From assembly GCF_014201615.1 (NCBI RefSeq), contig NZ_JACHEU010000001.1, forward strand, positions 639,631 through 703,630: 64,000 nucleotides of DNA, written 5' to 3'. Under the pieces are notes generated by a model that was not told the DNA's origin, searched no databases, and saw nothing but the letters and a program-made list of their open reading frames with translations. The translations under genes and the position numbers were made by a program. How positions within the stretch are numbered: the stretch's first letter is position 1; each line of letters begins with the position of its first letter. Shown here piece after piece: positions 52,077-61,606 of this stretch. Origin of the DNA: Aquamicrobium lusatiense. GTDB lineage: Bacteria > Pseudomonadota > Alphaproteobacteria > Rhizobiales > Rhizobiaceae.

Positions 52077-52998
52077 GCGCCGGCTCACCGGCCGCCCGCC
52101 ACAGCGCTTCCACCATGGGGCCGGACTTTCCGGTGCTGCGGTAAAGGCGGATTTCGAGATCGAGCGACCATGCCGGGTCTGCCGCGCACAGCACAAGCAG
52201 CCCCTGTTCCAGCTCCCTGTCGACGAGGCTCTGCGGCAGCCAGCACAGGCCTGCCCCGGTCAGCGCCAGTTCCTTGAGGCTGGCACTGATCGTGCTTTCA
52301 TGGACGGTGGAGCGCCGGAATGGAGGGTTCTTCGCGAACATGCGGCACAGAGCGACACCGAAGAAGGAACTGTAACCGTAGCCCAGATAAGGCACGGCCA
52401 GCTTCGAGGAACCGGAGCGGTCCAGCAGGCCGGCCATCGGGGTGATTTTCCTGTCTATGCGCAATTCGGGTGAGGCGACCGGGATGAGCCGGTCGGTCCC
52501 GATGGCGATCGACGCGAATTTCTCGCGATCGAGGTGAAACGGAACTTCGCGATGGGTGTAGGTGAGAAAGAAATCGGTCTCGCCGTCCGTCAGCGCCTGC
52601 AGATTGGCCTCGATGCCACCGCGGTCCGCGATGAAGGACGTGCCGAAATGGCGCGCGCGCGATTGCAGCGTCTGCAGCCAACCCGGGAAGAAGGTGACGG
52701 TGAGCGTGTGCAGCGCGGCAAAGCGCACCAGCCCCTGCTCGGCCGGCGGGCGCAGCGTTTCGCGGACTGAGCTGAACATGCGGATGGTGTCCTGGGCGAG
52801 CGGCAGAAGATTGCGACCGGCGGGTGTAAGCTCTGCCGGCATCGTGGCACGGTTGATCAGCGGCGCGCCCACCCATGCTTCCAGTTGCCGGATGCGCCGG
52901 CTGAAGGCCGGCTGCGTGACATTGCGTATTTCGGCTGCGCGCGAGAAACTTGATGTATCGGCAAGCGCGACGAAATCCTCAAGCCACTTTATTTCCAC
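52063..52998 (-). CDS. LysR-family transcriptional regulator
   Basis: A 311-residue protein starting at the GTG at 52998 (AAGG upstream), which gives the usual LysR N-terminus: VEIKWLEDFVALADTSSFSRAAEIRNVTQPAFSRRIRQLEAWVGAPLINR. The effector-binding domain follows (VRFAALHTLTVTFFPGWLQTL, TDFFLTYTHREVPF). The open frame upstream of GTG is unlike the family. It is divergent from the amidohydrolase gene and convergent with dppA, in the middle of the D-amino-acid/peptide cluster, so it most likely controls the amidohydrolase and transporter operon from palindromes in the intergenic region. Confidence 0.9.
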   Translation of the reverse strand: MEIKWLEDFVALADTSSFSRAAEIRNVTQPAFSRRIRQLEAWVGAPLINRATMPAELTPAGRNLLPLAQDTIRMFSSVRETLRPPAEQGLVRFAALHTLTVTFFPGWLQTLQSRARHFGTSFIADRGGIEANLQALTDGETDFFLTYTHREVPFHLDREKFASIAIGTDRLIPVASPELRIDRKITPMAGLLDRSGSSKLAVPYLGYGYSSFFGVALCRMFAKNPPFRRSTVHESTISASLKELALTGAGLCWLPQSLVDRELEQGLLVLCAADPAWSLDLEIRLYRSTGKSGPMVEALWRAAGEPALRNS

Positions 52999-53040
52999 GC
53001 CGGGTACCTTCCCTTGTGTCTGCGGACAGACACCAAGCCG

Positions 53041-53083
53041 TATAGTTCTATACTTTTCATGTATTATGCAAATTATGCATAAT
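53041..53083. promoter_or_regulatory. Palindromes between the LysR and amidohydrolase genes
   Basis: TATAG-TT-CTATA (53041-53052) and the perfect 12-bp palindrome ATTATGCATAAT (53072-53083), preceded by a direct half-site ATTATGCA at 53063-53070, lie 43-85 bp upstream of the LysR start and 115-157 bp upstream of the amidohydrolase. They are good candidates for the LysR binding sites and the divergent promoters. Confidence 0.55.
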
Positions 53084-53197
53084 ACCTTGCCAAAACCGTA
53101 TTGGCCATGTCGGTTTTCAACCAGCACCTTGGAAAAAACGACGCTCAATGTGATCCTGCATGCCGGCAGGGCTGAGCAGAAGTGTAGGGGAGGTTGA

Positions 53198-54826
53198 ATG
53201 ACATCTCTACCGGTGGCGGATCTGATCCTTCACAATGGTCGGATCTGGTGCGGCTACACCGATGGCTGGGCAGATGCAGTTGCTGTCTGGCAGGGCAAGG
53301 TACTTGCAGCCGGCCGTGATGCCGAAATGATGGCATTGAAGGGGCCCGCTACGAAAACGATAGACCTTGAGGGGCGCTTTGCCTGCCCGGGTCTCAACGA
53401 CAATCACCTTCACCTGATCTCGACCGGCCTGACCATGGGCTGGGTGGACGTCACGCCCGCGGCCGCGCCGACATTGCAGGCGCTGCTCGACCGCCTTGCC
53501 GAACGGGCCGCGGCGTTGCCGCAGGGCACATGGATCCGCGCGCGCGGCTACGACCAGACCAAGCTCGACGTCGGCCGCCATCCGACGCGTGAGGAGCTTG
53601 ACCGCGCTGTTCCCGGCCATCCGGTTCTCGTCACGCGCGCCTGCGGCCACGTCTCGGTGGCGAATTCCATGGCGTTTTCGCTGGCCGGCGTGAGCGACGG
53701 GACGGAAGCGCCGGATGGCGGCGTCATCGGCAAGGCGAATGGCAGGCTCGACGGTTTTCTCGCCGAAAACGCGCAGAACCTGATCACGAAAATCATACCC
53801 CACCCCACGGTGGAGGAACTGATCGAGGCGATCGAACGCGGCGGCCGCCATCTGCTTTCCTTCGGCATCACAAGCTGCATGGAGGCGGCGCTCGGCCATG
53901 TCACCGGCTTCGACGAGATGAAGGCATACCAGCTGGCGAAGCTTGCGGGGCGGCTTCCGGTGCGCGTGTGGCTCACGCTGATGGGCGATCCCGGCGTCTC
54001 CATCGTGGAGGATTGCTGGCGCGCCGGCCTTGTCACCGGAGCGGGCGACGACATGATGCGCATTGGCGGCGTCAAGCTTTTCCTCGACGGTTCGGCGGGC
54101 GGGCGCACCGCCTGGATGAGCACGCCCTACAAGGATGAGCCGGACAATATCGGCGTGCAGATGCTGCCCACGCAGGAAGTCGGGCGGCTGGTGATGCAAT
54201 GGCACCGCTGCGGCTATTCGCTGGCCTGCCACGCCATCGGCGACGCGGCGATCGACCAGCTCGTCACCGCCTATGAAAAGGCGCTGGCGCAGATGCCCGA
54301 TCCGGACCGCCGCCACCGTGTCGAGCATTGCGGTTTTCTGGCTGACGGCCTCAACGAGCGCATGAAGGCGGCGGGCATCTATCCGGCTCCGCAGCTCGCT
54401 TTCGTGCATGATTTCGGCGACAGCTATATCAGCGTCATGGATGAGGAGCGTGCACGTTCCTGCTATCCTTCCGCCACATGGAAACGCATGGGACTGGGCG
54501 CATCGACGGGGTCGGATTCACCAGTCTGCTCGCCCAACCCGTTCCCGAACATCCATGCGATGATCACCCGCCAGACATGGAAAGGCACGGTGATGGACGA
54601 GGCCGAGCGCCTTGCCCCGGACGAGGTCTTGCAGGCCTACACGGAAGGCGGCGCCTTCATGGAAAACGCAGAGCATGTGAAGGGCCGGCTGGTGCCGGGC
54701 CAGCTGGCCGATATTGCCGTTTTCAATCAAAACTTGCTGGAAGCCGCACCGCACACCATACTCAACGACACGCACTGCGTTCTGACAATTCTGGGTGGAA
54801 AGGTGGTCTTCGACAGCCGCGGCTGA
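53198..54826 (+). CDS. Amidohydrolase (YtcJ/amidohydrolase 3 family)
   Basis: A 542-residue metal-dependent hydrolase: LILHNGRIW, FACPGLNDNHLHL (the HxH motif), GGVKLFLDGSAGGRTAWM, SLACHAIGDAAIDQL and RHRVEHCGF (metal and catalytic histidines), and GLGASTGSDSPVCSPNPF with the Asp near the end. It acts on amide or imide bonds of small molecules; the substrate is unknown. It is the first gene after the LysR regulator on the plus strand and 75 bp upstream of the peptide-binding protein, so it is likely to act on the imported compounds. Confidence 0.9.
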   Translation: MTSLPVADLILHNGRIWCGYTDGWADAVAVWQGKVLAAGRDAEMMALKGPATKTIDLEGRFACPGLNDNHLHLISTGLTMGWVDVTPAAAPTLQALLDRLAERAAALPQGTWIRARGYDQTKLDVGRHPTREELDRAVPGHPVLVTRACGHVSVANSMAFSLAGVSDGTEAPDGGVIGKANGRLDGFLAENAQNLITKIIPHPTVEELIEAIERGGRHLLSFGITSCMEAALGHVTGFDEMKAYQLAKLAGRLPVRVWLTLMGDPGVSIVEDCWRAGLVTGAGDDMMRIGGVKLFLDGSAGGRTAWMSTPYKDEPDNIGVQMLPTQEVGRLVMQWHRCGYSLACHAIGDAAIDQLVTAYEKALAQMPDPDRRHRVEHCGFLADGLNERMKAAGIYPAPQLAFVHDFGDSYISVMDEERARSCYPSATWKRMGLGASTGSDSPVCSPNPFPNIHAMITRQTWKGTVMDEAERLAPDEVLQAYTEGGAFMENAEHVKGRLVPGQLADIAVFNQNLLEAAPHTILNDTHCVLTILGGKVVFDSRG

Positions 54827-54901
54827 GGTGGCTGAGGTCTGAAAACTCATAAAAACGCGGCCACCATTCAAGGCGGCGCATGCAACAAGGGGAAAATCAT
54901 C

Positions 54902-56494
54902 ATGTTCAGGAGATTCACACTCGCGGCCTTTCTTTGCGCCAGCGTTTCGGGCCTTGCACTGGCCGAAGAGCCCAGACAGGGCGGCACTTTCAACTTCACC
55001 GCGCCTTATGGATCGAGCTTCGCAACGCTCGATACCCATGCCAGCCCCAACATTCAGGAAGAGTTCATAACGCAGGCGATCCATCGCTCGCTCTACGCCT
55101 GGGATTCCAACAACAACGCACCTGTTCCTGAACTGGCGACCAGCGTTGATGAATCCGAGGATGGTCTGGTCTACACCTATCATCTGCGCAAGGACGCGAA
55201 ATTTCACAACGGCAAGGCCCTGACGGCTGACGACATCATCTACAGCTACAAGCGCATCGCCGATCCGAAGAACGCCTTCCCCGGCGCCAGCTATGTCGCC
55301 ATCATCAAGGGGGTCGACGACTTCGCCGCCGGCAAGAGCGAAGACATATCCGGCCTGAAGAAGGTCGATGACAACACGCTGGAGATCACCTTTGCATCGC
55401 CGGTCAATCCGGGCTTTTCCCTGATGCAGAATACAACGGCGATCTATCCCTCCAACGTGGAGGATGAGGCGACCTTCGCGACGGCGCCCGTCGGCCTTGG
55501 TCCGTTCGTTTTCAAGGAACACATCCCCGGCTCGCAGCTTGTGGTGGAGAAGTTCGGGGACTTCTACGAAGAAGGCAAACCCTATCTGGATCGCGTCAAC
55601 ATCATCCTGATGAGCGAGGACAGCGCCCGCGACGTTGCCTTCCGCAACAAGGAGATCGACGTCTCGGTTCTTGGCCCCACGCAGTATCAGGCCTATCAGC
55701 AGGACGATGCGCTGAAGGATAACCTGCTTGAGGTGGCGGAGGTTTTCACGCGCAATATCGGCTTCAACCCAAAGGTGGAAGCACTCCGGGACAAGCGGGT
55801 AAGACAGGCCATCAACCATGCGATCAACACGCCGCTGATCGTGGAGCGCCTCGTCAAGAACAAGGCCTATCCGGCAAGCGGCTGGCTGCCGATTTCCTCG
55901 CCCGCCTTCGACAAGGACAAGGCGCCCTACGCCTTCGATCCGGACAAGGCGAAGGAACTGCTCAAGGAGGCCGGCTACGAAAACGGCTTCACGTTCGAGG
56001 TCACCGCAAGCCCCAACGAAAGCTGGGGTGTGCCGATCGTCGAGGCGATCCTGCCGATGCTCCAGAAAGTCGGCATCACGGTCAAGCCGAAGCCGGTGGA
56101 AAGCTCGGCGCTGGGCGAGGCGGTGACCACCAACAATTTCGAGGCCTTCATCTGGTCGAACCAGACCGGCCCGGACCCGCTGGCGGCCATGCGCTGTTAC
56201 TGGTCGAAGACCGCGCAGTCGGCCTGCAACTACACCAGCTACTCGAATCCGGAGTTCGACAAGCTCTACGAGGCGGCGCGCGACGAGCGCGATCCGACCA
56301 GGCAAACGGACCTTCTGCGGCAGGCGAACAACCTTGTGCAGGATGACGCGCCGGTGTGGTTCTTCAACTACAACAAGGCGGTGATGGCCTACCAGCCATG
56401 GGTGCATGGGCTGGCGCCGAACGCAAACGAGCTGGCGCTTCAGCCTTATGAGGATATCTGGATCGACGACAGCGCCCCCGACAATCGCAAATAG
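54902..56494 (+). CDS. Peptide ABC transporter substrate-binding protein
   Basis: A 530-residue periplasmic protein of solute-binding family 5. It has a signal peptide (MFRRFTLAAFLCASVSGLALA), then EEPRQGGTFNFTAPYGSSFATLDTHASPN, EDGLVYTYHLRKDAKFHNGKALTADDIIYSYKRI and AYPASGWLPISSPAFDKDKAPYAFDPDKAKELLKEAGY. There is no lipobox. It is the first gene of a five-gene dipeptide/oligopeptide (or nickel) transporter. The nearby D-aminopeptidase and D-transaminase suggest that peptides with D-residues are the ligand; that is inferred from position. Confidence 0.93.
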   Translation: MFRRFTLAAFLCASVSGLALAEEPRQGGTFNFTAPYGSSFATLDTHASPNIQEEFITQAIHRSLYAWDSNNNAPVPELATSVDESEDGLVYTYHLRKDAKFHNGKALTADDIIYSYKRIADPKNAFPGASYVAIIKGVDDFAAGKSEDISGLKKVDDNTLEITFASPVNPGFSLMQNTTAIYPSNVEDEATFATAPVGLGPFVFKEHIPGSQLVVEKFGDFYEEGKPYLDRVNIILMSEDSARDVAFRNKEIDVSVLGPTQYQAYQQDDALKDNLLEVAEVFTRNIGFNPKVEALRDKRVRQAINHAINTPLIVERLVKNKAYPASGWLPISSPAFDKDKAPYAFDPDKAKELLKEAGYENGFTFEVTASPNESWGVPIVEAILPMLQKVGITVKPKPVESSALGEAVTTNNFEAFIWSNQTGPDPLAAMRCYWSKTAQSACNYTSYSNPEFDKLYEAARDERDPTRQTDLLRQANNLVQDDAPVWFFNYNKAVMAYQPWVHGLAPNANELALQPYEDIWIDDSAPDNRK

Positions 56495-56544
56495 CGATGC
56501 GCAGGTAATCCGCCGGTCGGGTTGCGGCCCGCCGAAAGAGCTTT

Positions 56545-56571
56545 TCCCGGATATGGCTGACATATCCGGGA
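56545..56571 (+). promoter_or_regulatory. Intergenic hairpin after the peptide-binding protein gene
   Basis: TCCCGGATATG and CATATCCGGGA form a perfect 11-bp stem with a 5-nt loop, 50 bp after the binding-protein stop and 27 bp before the permease start. There is no T-run, so it probably stabilises the upstream message or attenuates the downstream genes, giving more binding protein than permease. Confidence 0.65.
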
Positions 56572-56598
56572 TCAGCCTCACACCAATCGGGACCAGCG

Positions 56599-57534
56599 AT
56601 GCTTCGGTTCACCATCCGCAGGGTGCTGCAGATCATTCCCACCATCGTCGTCGTGGCACTGCTGATTTTCGTCATATTTTCAGTGGTGCCGGGCAGTTTC
56701 GCCACCAGTCTGCTTTCCGACGGCAAGACGGCTCCGGACCCGCAGCTCATGGCCCGGCTCAACGAGCAGCTTGGCCTCGACAAGCCGGTGCATCAGCGGT
56801 TCATCACCTATGTGGGTGACCTTGCGCAGCTTGATCTCGGCACATCGTTCCGCACGCGGCGCCCGGTGCTGGAACTGATCAACGAGCGCATCTGGGCCTC
56901 GCTGCAGCTTGCGGTGGCGGCCATGATCTTCGCCGTGGTCGTGGCCGTGCCCCTGGGGTTTCTCGCCGCGCTGCGGCCCGGCTCCATCCTTGACACCGTC
57001 ACCATGGTGGGGGCGGTTTCCGGCCTGTCGCTGCCCCAGTTCTGGCTTGGCCTTCTGCTGATGTATGTGTTTGCGCTGCAACTGAACTGGCTGCCTTCCT
57101 TCGGCTATGGCGACGGCTCGCTGCGCAATCTCATTTTGCCGGCCATCACGCTGGGCGTCACACCGCTGGCGCTTCTGGCGCGCACGACGCGGGCCGGGGT
57201 GCTCGACGTGCTTAACGGAGATTTCGTGCGCACGGCCCATGCCAAGGGGTTGAGCGAGGCGCAGGTGGTGCGCCGGCACGTTGCCCGCAACGCGCTGGTT
57301 CTCATCATCACCACCGTCGGCCTGTTGTTCGGCTCGCTGATCGGACAGGCTGTGGTGATCGAAAAGCTCTTCGCATGGCCGGGCATCGGCTCGCTGCTCG
57401 TCGACAGCGTTGCGATGCGCGACATCCCCGTGGTGCAGGGCACCATCCTCGTCATCGTCGTATGGTTTCTGGTCATCAATACGGCGGTCGATATCGTCTA
57501 TGCGCTGGTCGACCCGCGCATCAAGCAGGAGTGA
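56599..57534 (+). CDS. Peptide ABC transporter permease (DppB type)
   Basis: A 311-residue inner-membrane permease. MLRFTIRRVLQIIPTIVVVALLIFVIFSVVPG is the typical N-terminal transmembrane segment. It also has LGLDKPVHQRFITYVGDLAQLDLGTSFRTRRPVLELI, SLPQFWLGLLLMYVFAL, and the coupling loop FVRTAHAKGLSEAQVVRRHVARNALVLIITTVG. Six transmembrane segments are expected. It forms the channel with the DppC-type permease 6 bp downstream. Confidence 0.93.
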   Translation: MLRFTIRRVLQIIPTIVVVALLIFVIFSVVPGSFATSLLSDGKTAPDPQLMARLNEQLGLDKPVHQRFITYVGDLAQLDLGTSFRTRRPVLELINERIWASLQLAVAAMIFAVVVAVPLGFLAALRPGSILDTVTMVGAVSGLSLPQFWLGLLLMYVFALQLNWLPSFGYGDGSLRNLILPAITLGVTPLALLARTTRAGVLDVLNGDFVRTAHAKGLSEAQVVRRHVARNALVLIITTVGLLFGSLIGQAVVIEKLFAWPGIGSLLVDSVAMRDIPVVQGTILVIVVWFLVINTAVDIVYALVDPRIKQE

Positions 57535-57539
57535 GCGGC

Positions 57540-58361
57540 ATGAAGCTGGGCTTCAACCTCATTCTCGGCGGGGCGCTCACCGCGCTGGTCATTCTGGCGG
57601 GGCTGCTGGCCCCATGGCTTGCCCATTTCGATCCGGTGCTCGACGCCGACCTGATGAGCGCGGAACTGCCTCCCGATGCCACATACTGGTTCGGAACCGA
57701 CGCGCAGGGACGCGACGTCTATTCGCGTATTCTCTACGGGGCGCAGATTTCGCTCACCGTCGGCATCGTTTCGCAGATCATCAACACCATCATCGGCGTC
57801 GCGCTGGGCATGTCGGCGGCCTATTGGGGCGGCTGGTGGGACGACCTCGTCAACGGCCTCACCAATGTGATGCTCGCCATTCCCTCGCTGATCTTCGCGC
57901 TGGCGGTGATGGCCGTGCTCGGCCCCGGCCTCGTGTCGCTGCTGATCGCGCTTGGGCTCACCAACTGGAGCTGGACCTGCCGCATCGCGCGCTCTTCCAC
58001 GCTGTCGCTGAAATCGCTCGGCTATGTGCAGGCCGCGCAGACGCTCGGCTACAGCGACCCGCGCATCATGTTCACGCAGATCCTGCCCAACATCATGGGC
58101 CCGGTTCTGGTTATGGCGACACTCGGCATGGGCTCGGCGGTGTTGTCGGAGGCAGCCCTTTCCTTTCTCGGGCTCGGCATCCAGCCGCCGTTCCCAAGCT
58201 GGGGCTCGATGCTCACCGATGCGCGCCAGATGATCCAGATCGCGCCGTGGACCGCCATCTTCCCCGGCATGGCGATCTTCTTTGCGGTGCTGGGGTTCAA
58301 CCTTCTGGGCGACGGCCTTCGCGACATGCTCGATCCGCATATGAGGACCCGCAAGCTGTGA
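57540..58361 (+). CDS. Peptide ABC transporter permease (DppC type)
   Basis: A 273-residue permease from the ATG at 57540. It has a characteristic periplasmic loop (TYWFGTDAQGRDVYSRILYGAQISLTVG), then LTNVMLAIPSLIFALAVMAVLGPGL, YVQAAQTLGYSDPRIMFTQILPNIMGPVLVMATLGMG and AALSFLGLGIQPPFPSWGSML. Five to six transmembrane segments are visible. Its stop overlaps the start of the ATPase gene (GTGA). It partners the DppB-type permease. Confidence 0.94.
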   Translation: MKLGFNLILGGALTALVILAGLLAPWLAHFDPVLDADLMSAELPPDATYWFGTDAQGRDVYSRILYGAQISLTVGIVSQIINTIIGVALGMSAAYWGGWWDDLVNGLTNVMLAIPSLIFALAVMAVLGPGLVSLLIALGLTNWSWTCRIARSSTLSLKSLGYVQAAQTLGYSDPRIMFTQILPNIMGPVLVMATLGMGSAVLSEAALSFLGLGIQPPFPSWGSMLTDARQMIQIAPWTAIFPGMAIFFAVLGFNLLGDGLRDMLDPHMRTRKL

Positions 58362-59266
58362 AACCGCTGCTCGACGTCAGGAATCTGGAGCTGGGGCTGC
58401 GTCATGGCGGTCAGGCCCATCGCATCCTCAAAGGCGTGTCGTTCCAGATCATGCCCGGCGAGACCTATGGGCTGGTGGGCGAATCCGGCTCCGGAAAGTC
58501 CGTCACCTCGCTGGCCATCATCGGGCTTCTGAAGAAGCCGCTTCAGACACTGGGCGGCGAGATCTTCTTCGAAGGCCGCAACCTTCTTGCGCTGCCGAGG
58601 CGCGAGATGCGCAGCCTGCGCGGCAACCGCATCGCCATGGTGTTTCAGGAGCCGATGAGCGCGCTCAACCCGTTGCAGACGGTGGGGCGGCAGATCGCCG
58701 AAATGTATGTCCAGCATCAGGGCAGGAGCTGGGCGCAGGCGGAGAAGATGGCGGTGGAGGCGCTGGCCAGCGTGCGGGTGCCGACGCCGGAACGCCGTGC
58801 GCGCGATTATCCGCACCAGATGTCGGGAGGTCTGCGCCAGCGGGTGATGATCGCGATGGCCCTTGCCTGCGATCCGGCCCTGCTGATCGCCGACGAACCA
58901 ACCACCGCGCTCGACGTTACCGTGCAGGCGGAGGTGCTGAAGCTGATCAGGGAACTGTGCGCCGAACGGGGCACGGCCGTGCTGTTCATCAGCCACGACC
59001 TCGGCGTCATCGCCACCATGTGCCAGCGGGTGGGTGTGATGTATGCGGGCTGTCTGGTGGAAGAGAACGCCACCCGGGACCTGTTCGTCAGCCCCCGGCA
59101 TGAATATACGCGCGGTCTTCTGGGAGCGCTGCCGAAACTCGGGTCGCGCCGGCTGCACGGGCGCCAGCGACTGGTCGACATCGACAGCTTCATCGCCGAT
59201 CGCTCGCGGCTGACCGAGACGCGCTTCATTGCCCCCCGAAACCCGGTACCAGGCGAGGCAGGATGA
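58358..59266 (+). CDS. Peptide ABC transporter ATP-binding protein (DppD type)
   Basis: A 302-residue ATPase starting with GTG at 58358. [21 protein letters not shown] (Walker A), [23 protein letters not shown] (signature) and [16 protein letters not shown] (Walker B) are followed by a peptide-transporter C-terminal extension ([15 protein letters not shown]). That region usually carries cysteines for an iron-sulfur cluster in DppD, but I see no cluster of cysteines here. It overlaps the next ATPase gene by 4 bp. Confidence 0.94.
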   Translation: MKPLLDVRNLELGLRHGGQAHRILKGVSFQIMPGETYGLVGESGSGKSVTSLAIIGLLKKPLQTLGGEIFFEGRNLLALPRREMRSLRGNRIAMVFQEPMSALNPLQTVGRQIAEMYVQHQGRSWAQAEKMAVEALASVRVPTPERRARDYPHQMSGGLRQRVMIAMALACDPALLIADEPTTALDVTVQAEVLKLIRELCAERGTAVLFISHDLGVIATMCQRVGVMYAGCLVEENATRDLFVSPRHEYTRGLLGALPKLGSRRLHGRQRLVDIDSFIADRSRLTETRFIAPRNPVPGEAG

Positions 59267-60225
59267 TGGACGCACCGCTTCTGTCTGTCGAAAACCTGCA
59301 TGTGCGCTTTCCGCTTTCAGGCAGCTGGTTCGGACGCGGGCGAAAGATGCTGCATGCCGTCAACGGGCTGAGCCTCGATCTGGCAAAGGGCGAATGCCTG
59401 TCGATCGTGGGCGAATCGGGCTGCGGAAAATCAACGACGGCGCTCTCCGTGATGGGATTGCAGGAGCCGTCGGAAGGATCGATCCTGTTTCGCGGCAAGC
59501 CGTTTTCAGGGCCGCAGGCGCCATCGCGCATGGAGCGCGCCATGGCGGCGCAGATGGTGTTTCAGGATCCTTATGCCTCGCTCAATCCGCGCCAGACGGT
59601 GTGGCACTCGCTGGCTCAGCCGCTCCGGCTCCACAACGTCACGGCCCGTTCGGAACTGTCGGATCGTATCGAGCGCGTGATGCGCAGCGTGGGGCTGACG
59701 CCCGAGCAGGCGGAGCGCTATCCGCATGAGTTTTCCGGCGGCCAGCGCCAGCGTATCGGCATTGCGCGCGCGCTCATCCTGCAACCCGAAATCGTCGTGC
59801 TCGACGAGCCCGTCTCGGCGCTCGACGTCTCGATCCGCGCCCAGATCATCAATCTTTTGCTCGACCTTCAGGAGGAGTTCGGCCTTTCCTATCTGATGAT
59901 CAGCCACGATCTGAGCGTGGTCGAACATATGAGCGACCGGGTTGCGGTCATGTTCTTCGGCCAGATCGTGGAGACAGGTCCATGGTCGGCGATCTTCTCC
60001 GATCCGGTCCATCCCTACACGCGCCGCCTGATCGCCACTATCCCCGATCCCGGTGCGGTGCTGGGCCTGAGCCGGGAAGCTGTCGTGGAGGGTTCCGTGC
60101 AGGCCCCGGCAGGCTGGATCTTCGCCGATGACGGCTCATCCGCACCCGACGTGACGGTGGCGCCGGAGCCTTCGGAACTGGTGGAGATCAGCCCCGGCCA
60201 TTACGTGCGTCTGGCGCGCTCATAG
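59263..60225 (+). CDS. Peptide ABC transporter ATP-binding protein (DppF type)
   Basis: A 320-residue ATPase: [28 protein letters not shown] (Walker A), [17 protein letters not shown] (Q-loop), [23 protein letters not shown] (signature) and [18 protein letters not shown] (Walker B), with the C-terminal [14 protein letters not shown] segment typical of DppF/OppF. It is the last gene of the transporter operon, with a convergent EamA gene 90 bp away. Confidence 0.94.
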   Translation: MMDAPLLSVENLHVRFPLSGSWFGRGRKMLHAVNGLSLDLAKGECLSIVGESGCGKSTTALSVMGLQEPSEGSILFRGKPFSGPQAPSRMERAMAAQMVFQDPYASLNPRQTVWHSLAQPLRLHNVTARSELSDRIERVMRSVGLTPEQAERYPHEFSGGQRQRIGIARALILQPEIVVLDEPVSALDVSIRAQIINLLLDLQEEFGLSYLMISHDLSVVEHMSDRVAVMFFGQIVETGPWSAIFSDPVHPYTRRLIATIPDPGAVLGLSREAVVEGSVQAPAGWIFADDGSSAPDVTVAPEPSELVEISPGHYVRLARS

Positions 60226-60315
60226 ACGCGGTTTTATGGTTGCACGCGCCGGAGGCTGTATGCGGGCGTGTATGACAGCGGAAATCATGAACCGCAAGCA
60301 TCCATGAAAAGCGGC

Positions 60316-61218
60316 CTATCCCCTGCGCTGTGGCAGCGCTACCGCGCAGGCCGCTGCGGTCATCAGCGCAAGGCCGATGAAATCGGCAAGCGAAGGTGTC
60401 TCCCCAAGGAAAATAACAGAGCTGAAGACCCCGATCGCAGGCACCATCAGCGTTGACAGGCTGACCGTACCCGCCGGCAGGCGAGCCAGCATGCGGTACC
60501 ACATCAGGTACGCGAAACCCTGCGAAAACACGATGTGATAAGTCAGAGCAACCCATATCCGTGGCTGGAAATTCTGCATGGGCAGACCCTGAGACAGAAC
60601 CCAGGGTTCAAAAATCAGCATCCCGGCGGCTGATGCCAGCGCACCGGCTGCGAGTTGCCAGCCAGCGATGCTCATAGGTGGTGCGGAAGTGGGAAATCGT
60701 TTGATGACAATCGTGCCAAACGCCCACGAAATACCGGCAAGCAGAGCCAGGAACAGGCCAAAGGAGAATGTGCCTTCCACGATCAGCGGCCACCCAAGCG
60801 ACATCAGTCCCGCAACGCCGAATCCGAGACCGATCATACGTTGCCTGTTCAGCTGCTCGCCCAAGAATATACGCGCAAGGATGACGGTCCATATGGGAAG
60901 CGTGAAAGTTACGATGACCGCGCGGGAAGTCGGCGCGGCCAGCTGGGCGAATGCCAGCAGGAGATTGAACGCGGTTATGGTGAAGAAGCCTGCGGCGAAG
61001 ACCGGAAGCATCTCTGATCTCTTCAGCAGGAGCCGCTGTCCGAAAAGACGGGCCATGAAGAACAGAAAAAGCGCACCTGACCCCATTCCGATGGCGCGAA
61101 AGGTCCACGGCGGAAATGCAAAGAGAGAAACTCTCACCGCCGGCCAGTTCAGCCCCCAGAGCGTGGCAAGGGTCAGGACAGCCAGCAGGTCTGTCCAGCG
61201 TCTTGGCATTACCGGCAT
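60316..61218 (-). CDS. EamA/DMT-superfamily transporter
   Basis: A 300-residue protein with about ten hydrophobic segments arranged as two EamA repeats (LLAVLTLATLWGLNWPAVRVSLFAFPPWTFRAIGM, and IAGWQLAAGALASAAGMLIFEPW, then VSLSTLMVPAIGVFSSVIFLGETPSLADFIGLALMTAAACAVALPQRR). Family members export amino acids or metabolites, and the specific substrate cannot be read from sequence. Beside a peptide uptake operon it could export excess amino acids. Starts at 61218 and 61209 are both possible. Confidence 0.9.
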   Translation of the reverse strand: MPVMPRRWTDLLAVLTLATLWGLNWPAVRVSLFAFPPWTFRAIGMGSGALFLFFMARLFGQRLLLKRSEMLPVFAAGFFTITAFNLLLAFAQLAAPTSRAVIVTFTLPIWTVILARIFLGEQLNRQRMIGLGFGVAGLMSLGWPLIVEGTFSFGLFLALLAGISWAFGTIVIKRFPTSAPPMSIAGWQLAAGALASAAGMLIFEPWVLSQGLPMQNFQPRIWVALTYHIVFSQGFAYLMWYRMLARLPAGTVSLSTLMVPAIGVFSSVIFLGETPSLADFIGLALMTAAACAVALPQRRG

Positions 61219-61606
61219 TTCAAATTTTCTCCCGTAAGCCCGTCATGAAAACCCGATTGCCGACCTTCGCGCATCAGAGGGTGTGTGTGGTGTGCCATGC
61301 GCAGGCATCGCATGGCATAGCGCGCCTTCCTCAACAAACGGCACCCTGTTCACCGAGATCGGCTCAGCGAGAAGCCGTCATCGCAACTCACCCTCGGGAG
61401 AGGCGAATTGCCAACGCCGGTGTGCGGGAACACGGGCGGTTCATTCTGAATAGACCCTGCTCTGCCGCCAGAGCCTCCTGCCACAACTTCGTGGTCGTCG
61501 CTGCAGCCAGACCAGATCGCTCGTTCAGATCCGCAAACGTGTCTGAACGAGCAATATGAGGGGCAGGTACTTTCTGCACTGCGAGTTTGAGGTTGCGGCC
61601 TTCCGC
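61219..61606. other. Intergenic region with an 11-bp inverted repeat
   Basis: About 390 bp between the SIP reductase stop and the EamA start. GCTCGTTCAGA (61519-61529) and TCTGAACGAGC (61542-61552) are a perfect inverted repeat with a 12-bp centre. It may be a terminator-like hairpin for the minus-strand operon or a regulator site. I see no convincing gene. Confidence 0.5.

Noticed and set aside
54518..56581. A 687-codon minus-strand open frame
   Set aside because: It lies opposite the peptide-binding protein gene and the end of the amidohydrolase gene, which have clear domain motifs; the antisense frame has none.
61388..61579. A 63-codon minus-strand frame after the SIP reductase gene
   Set aside because: It runs through the inverted repeat at 61519-61552 and has no family resemblance.
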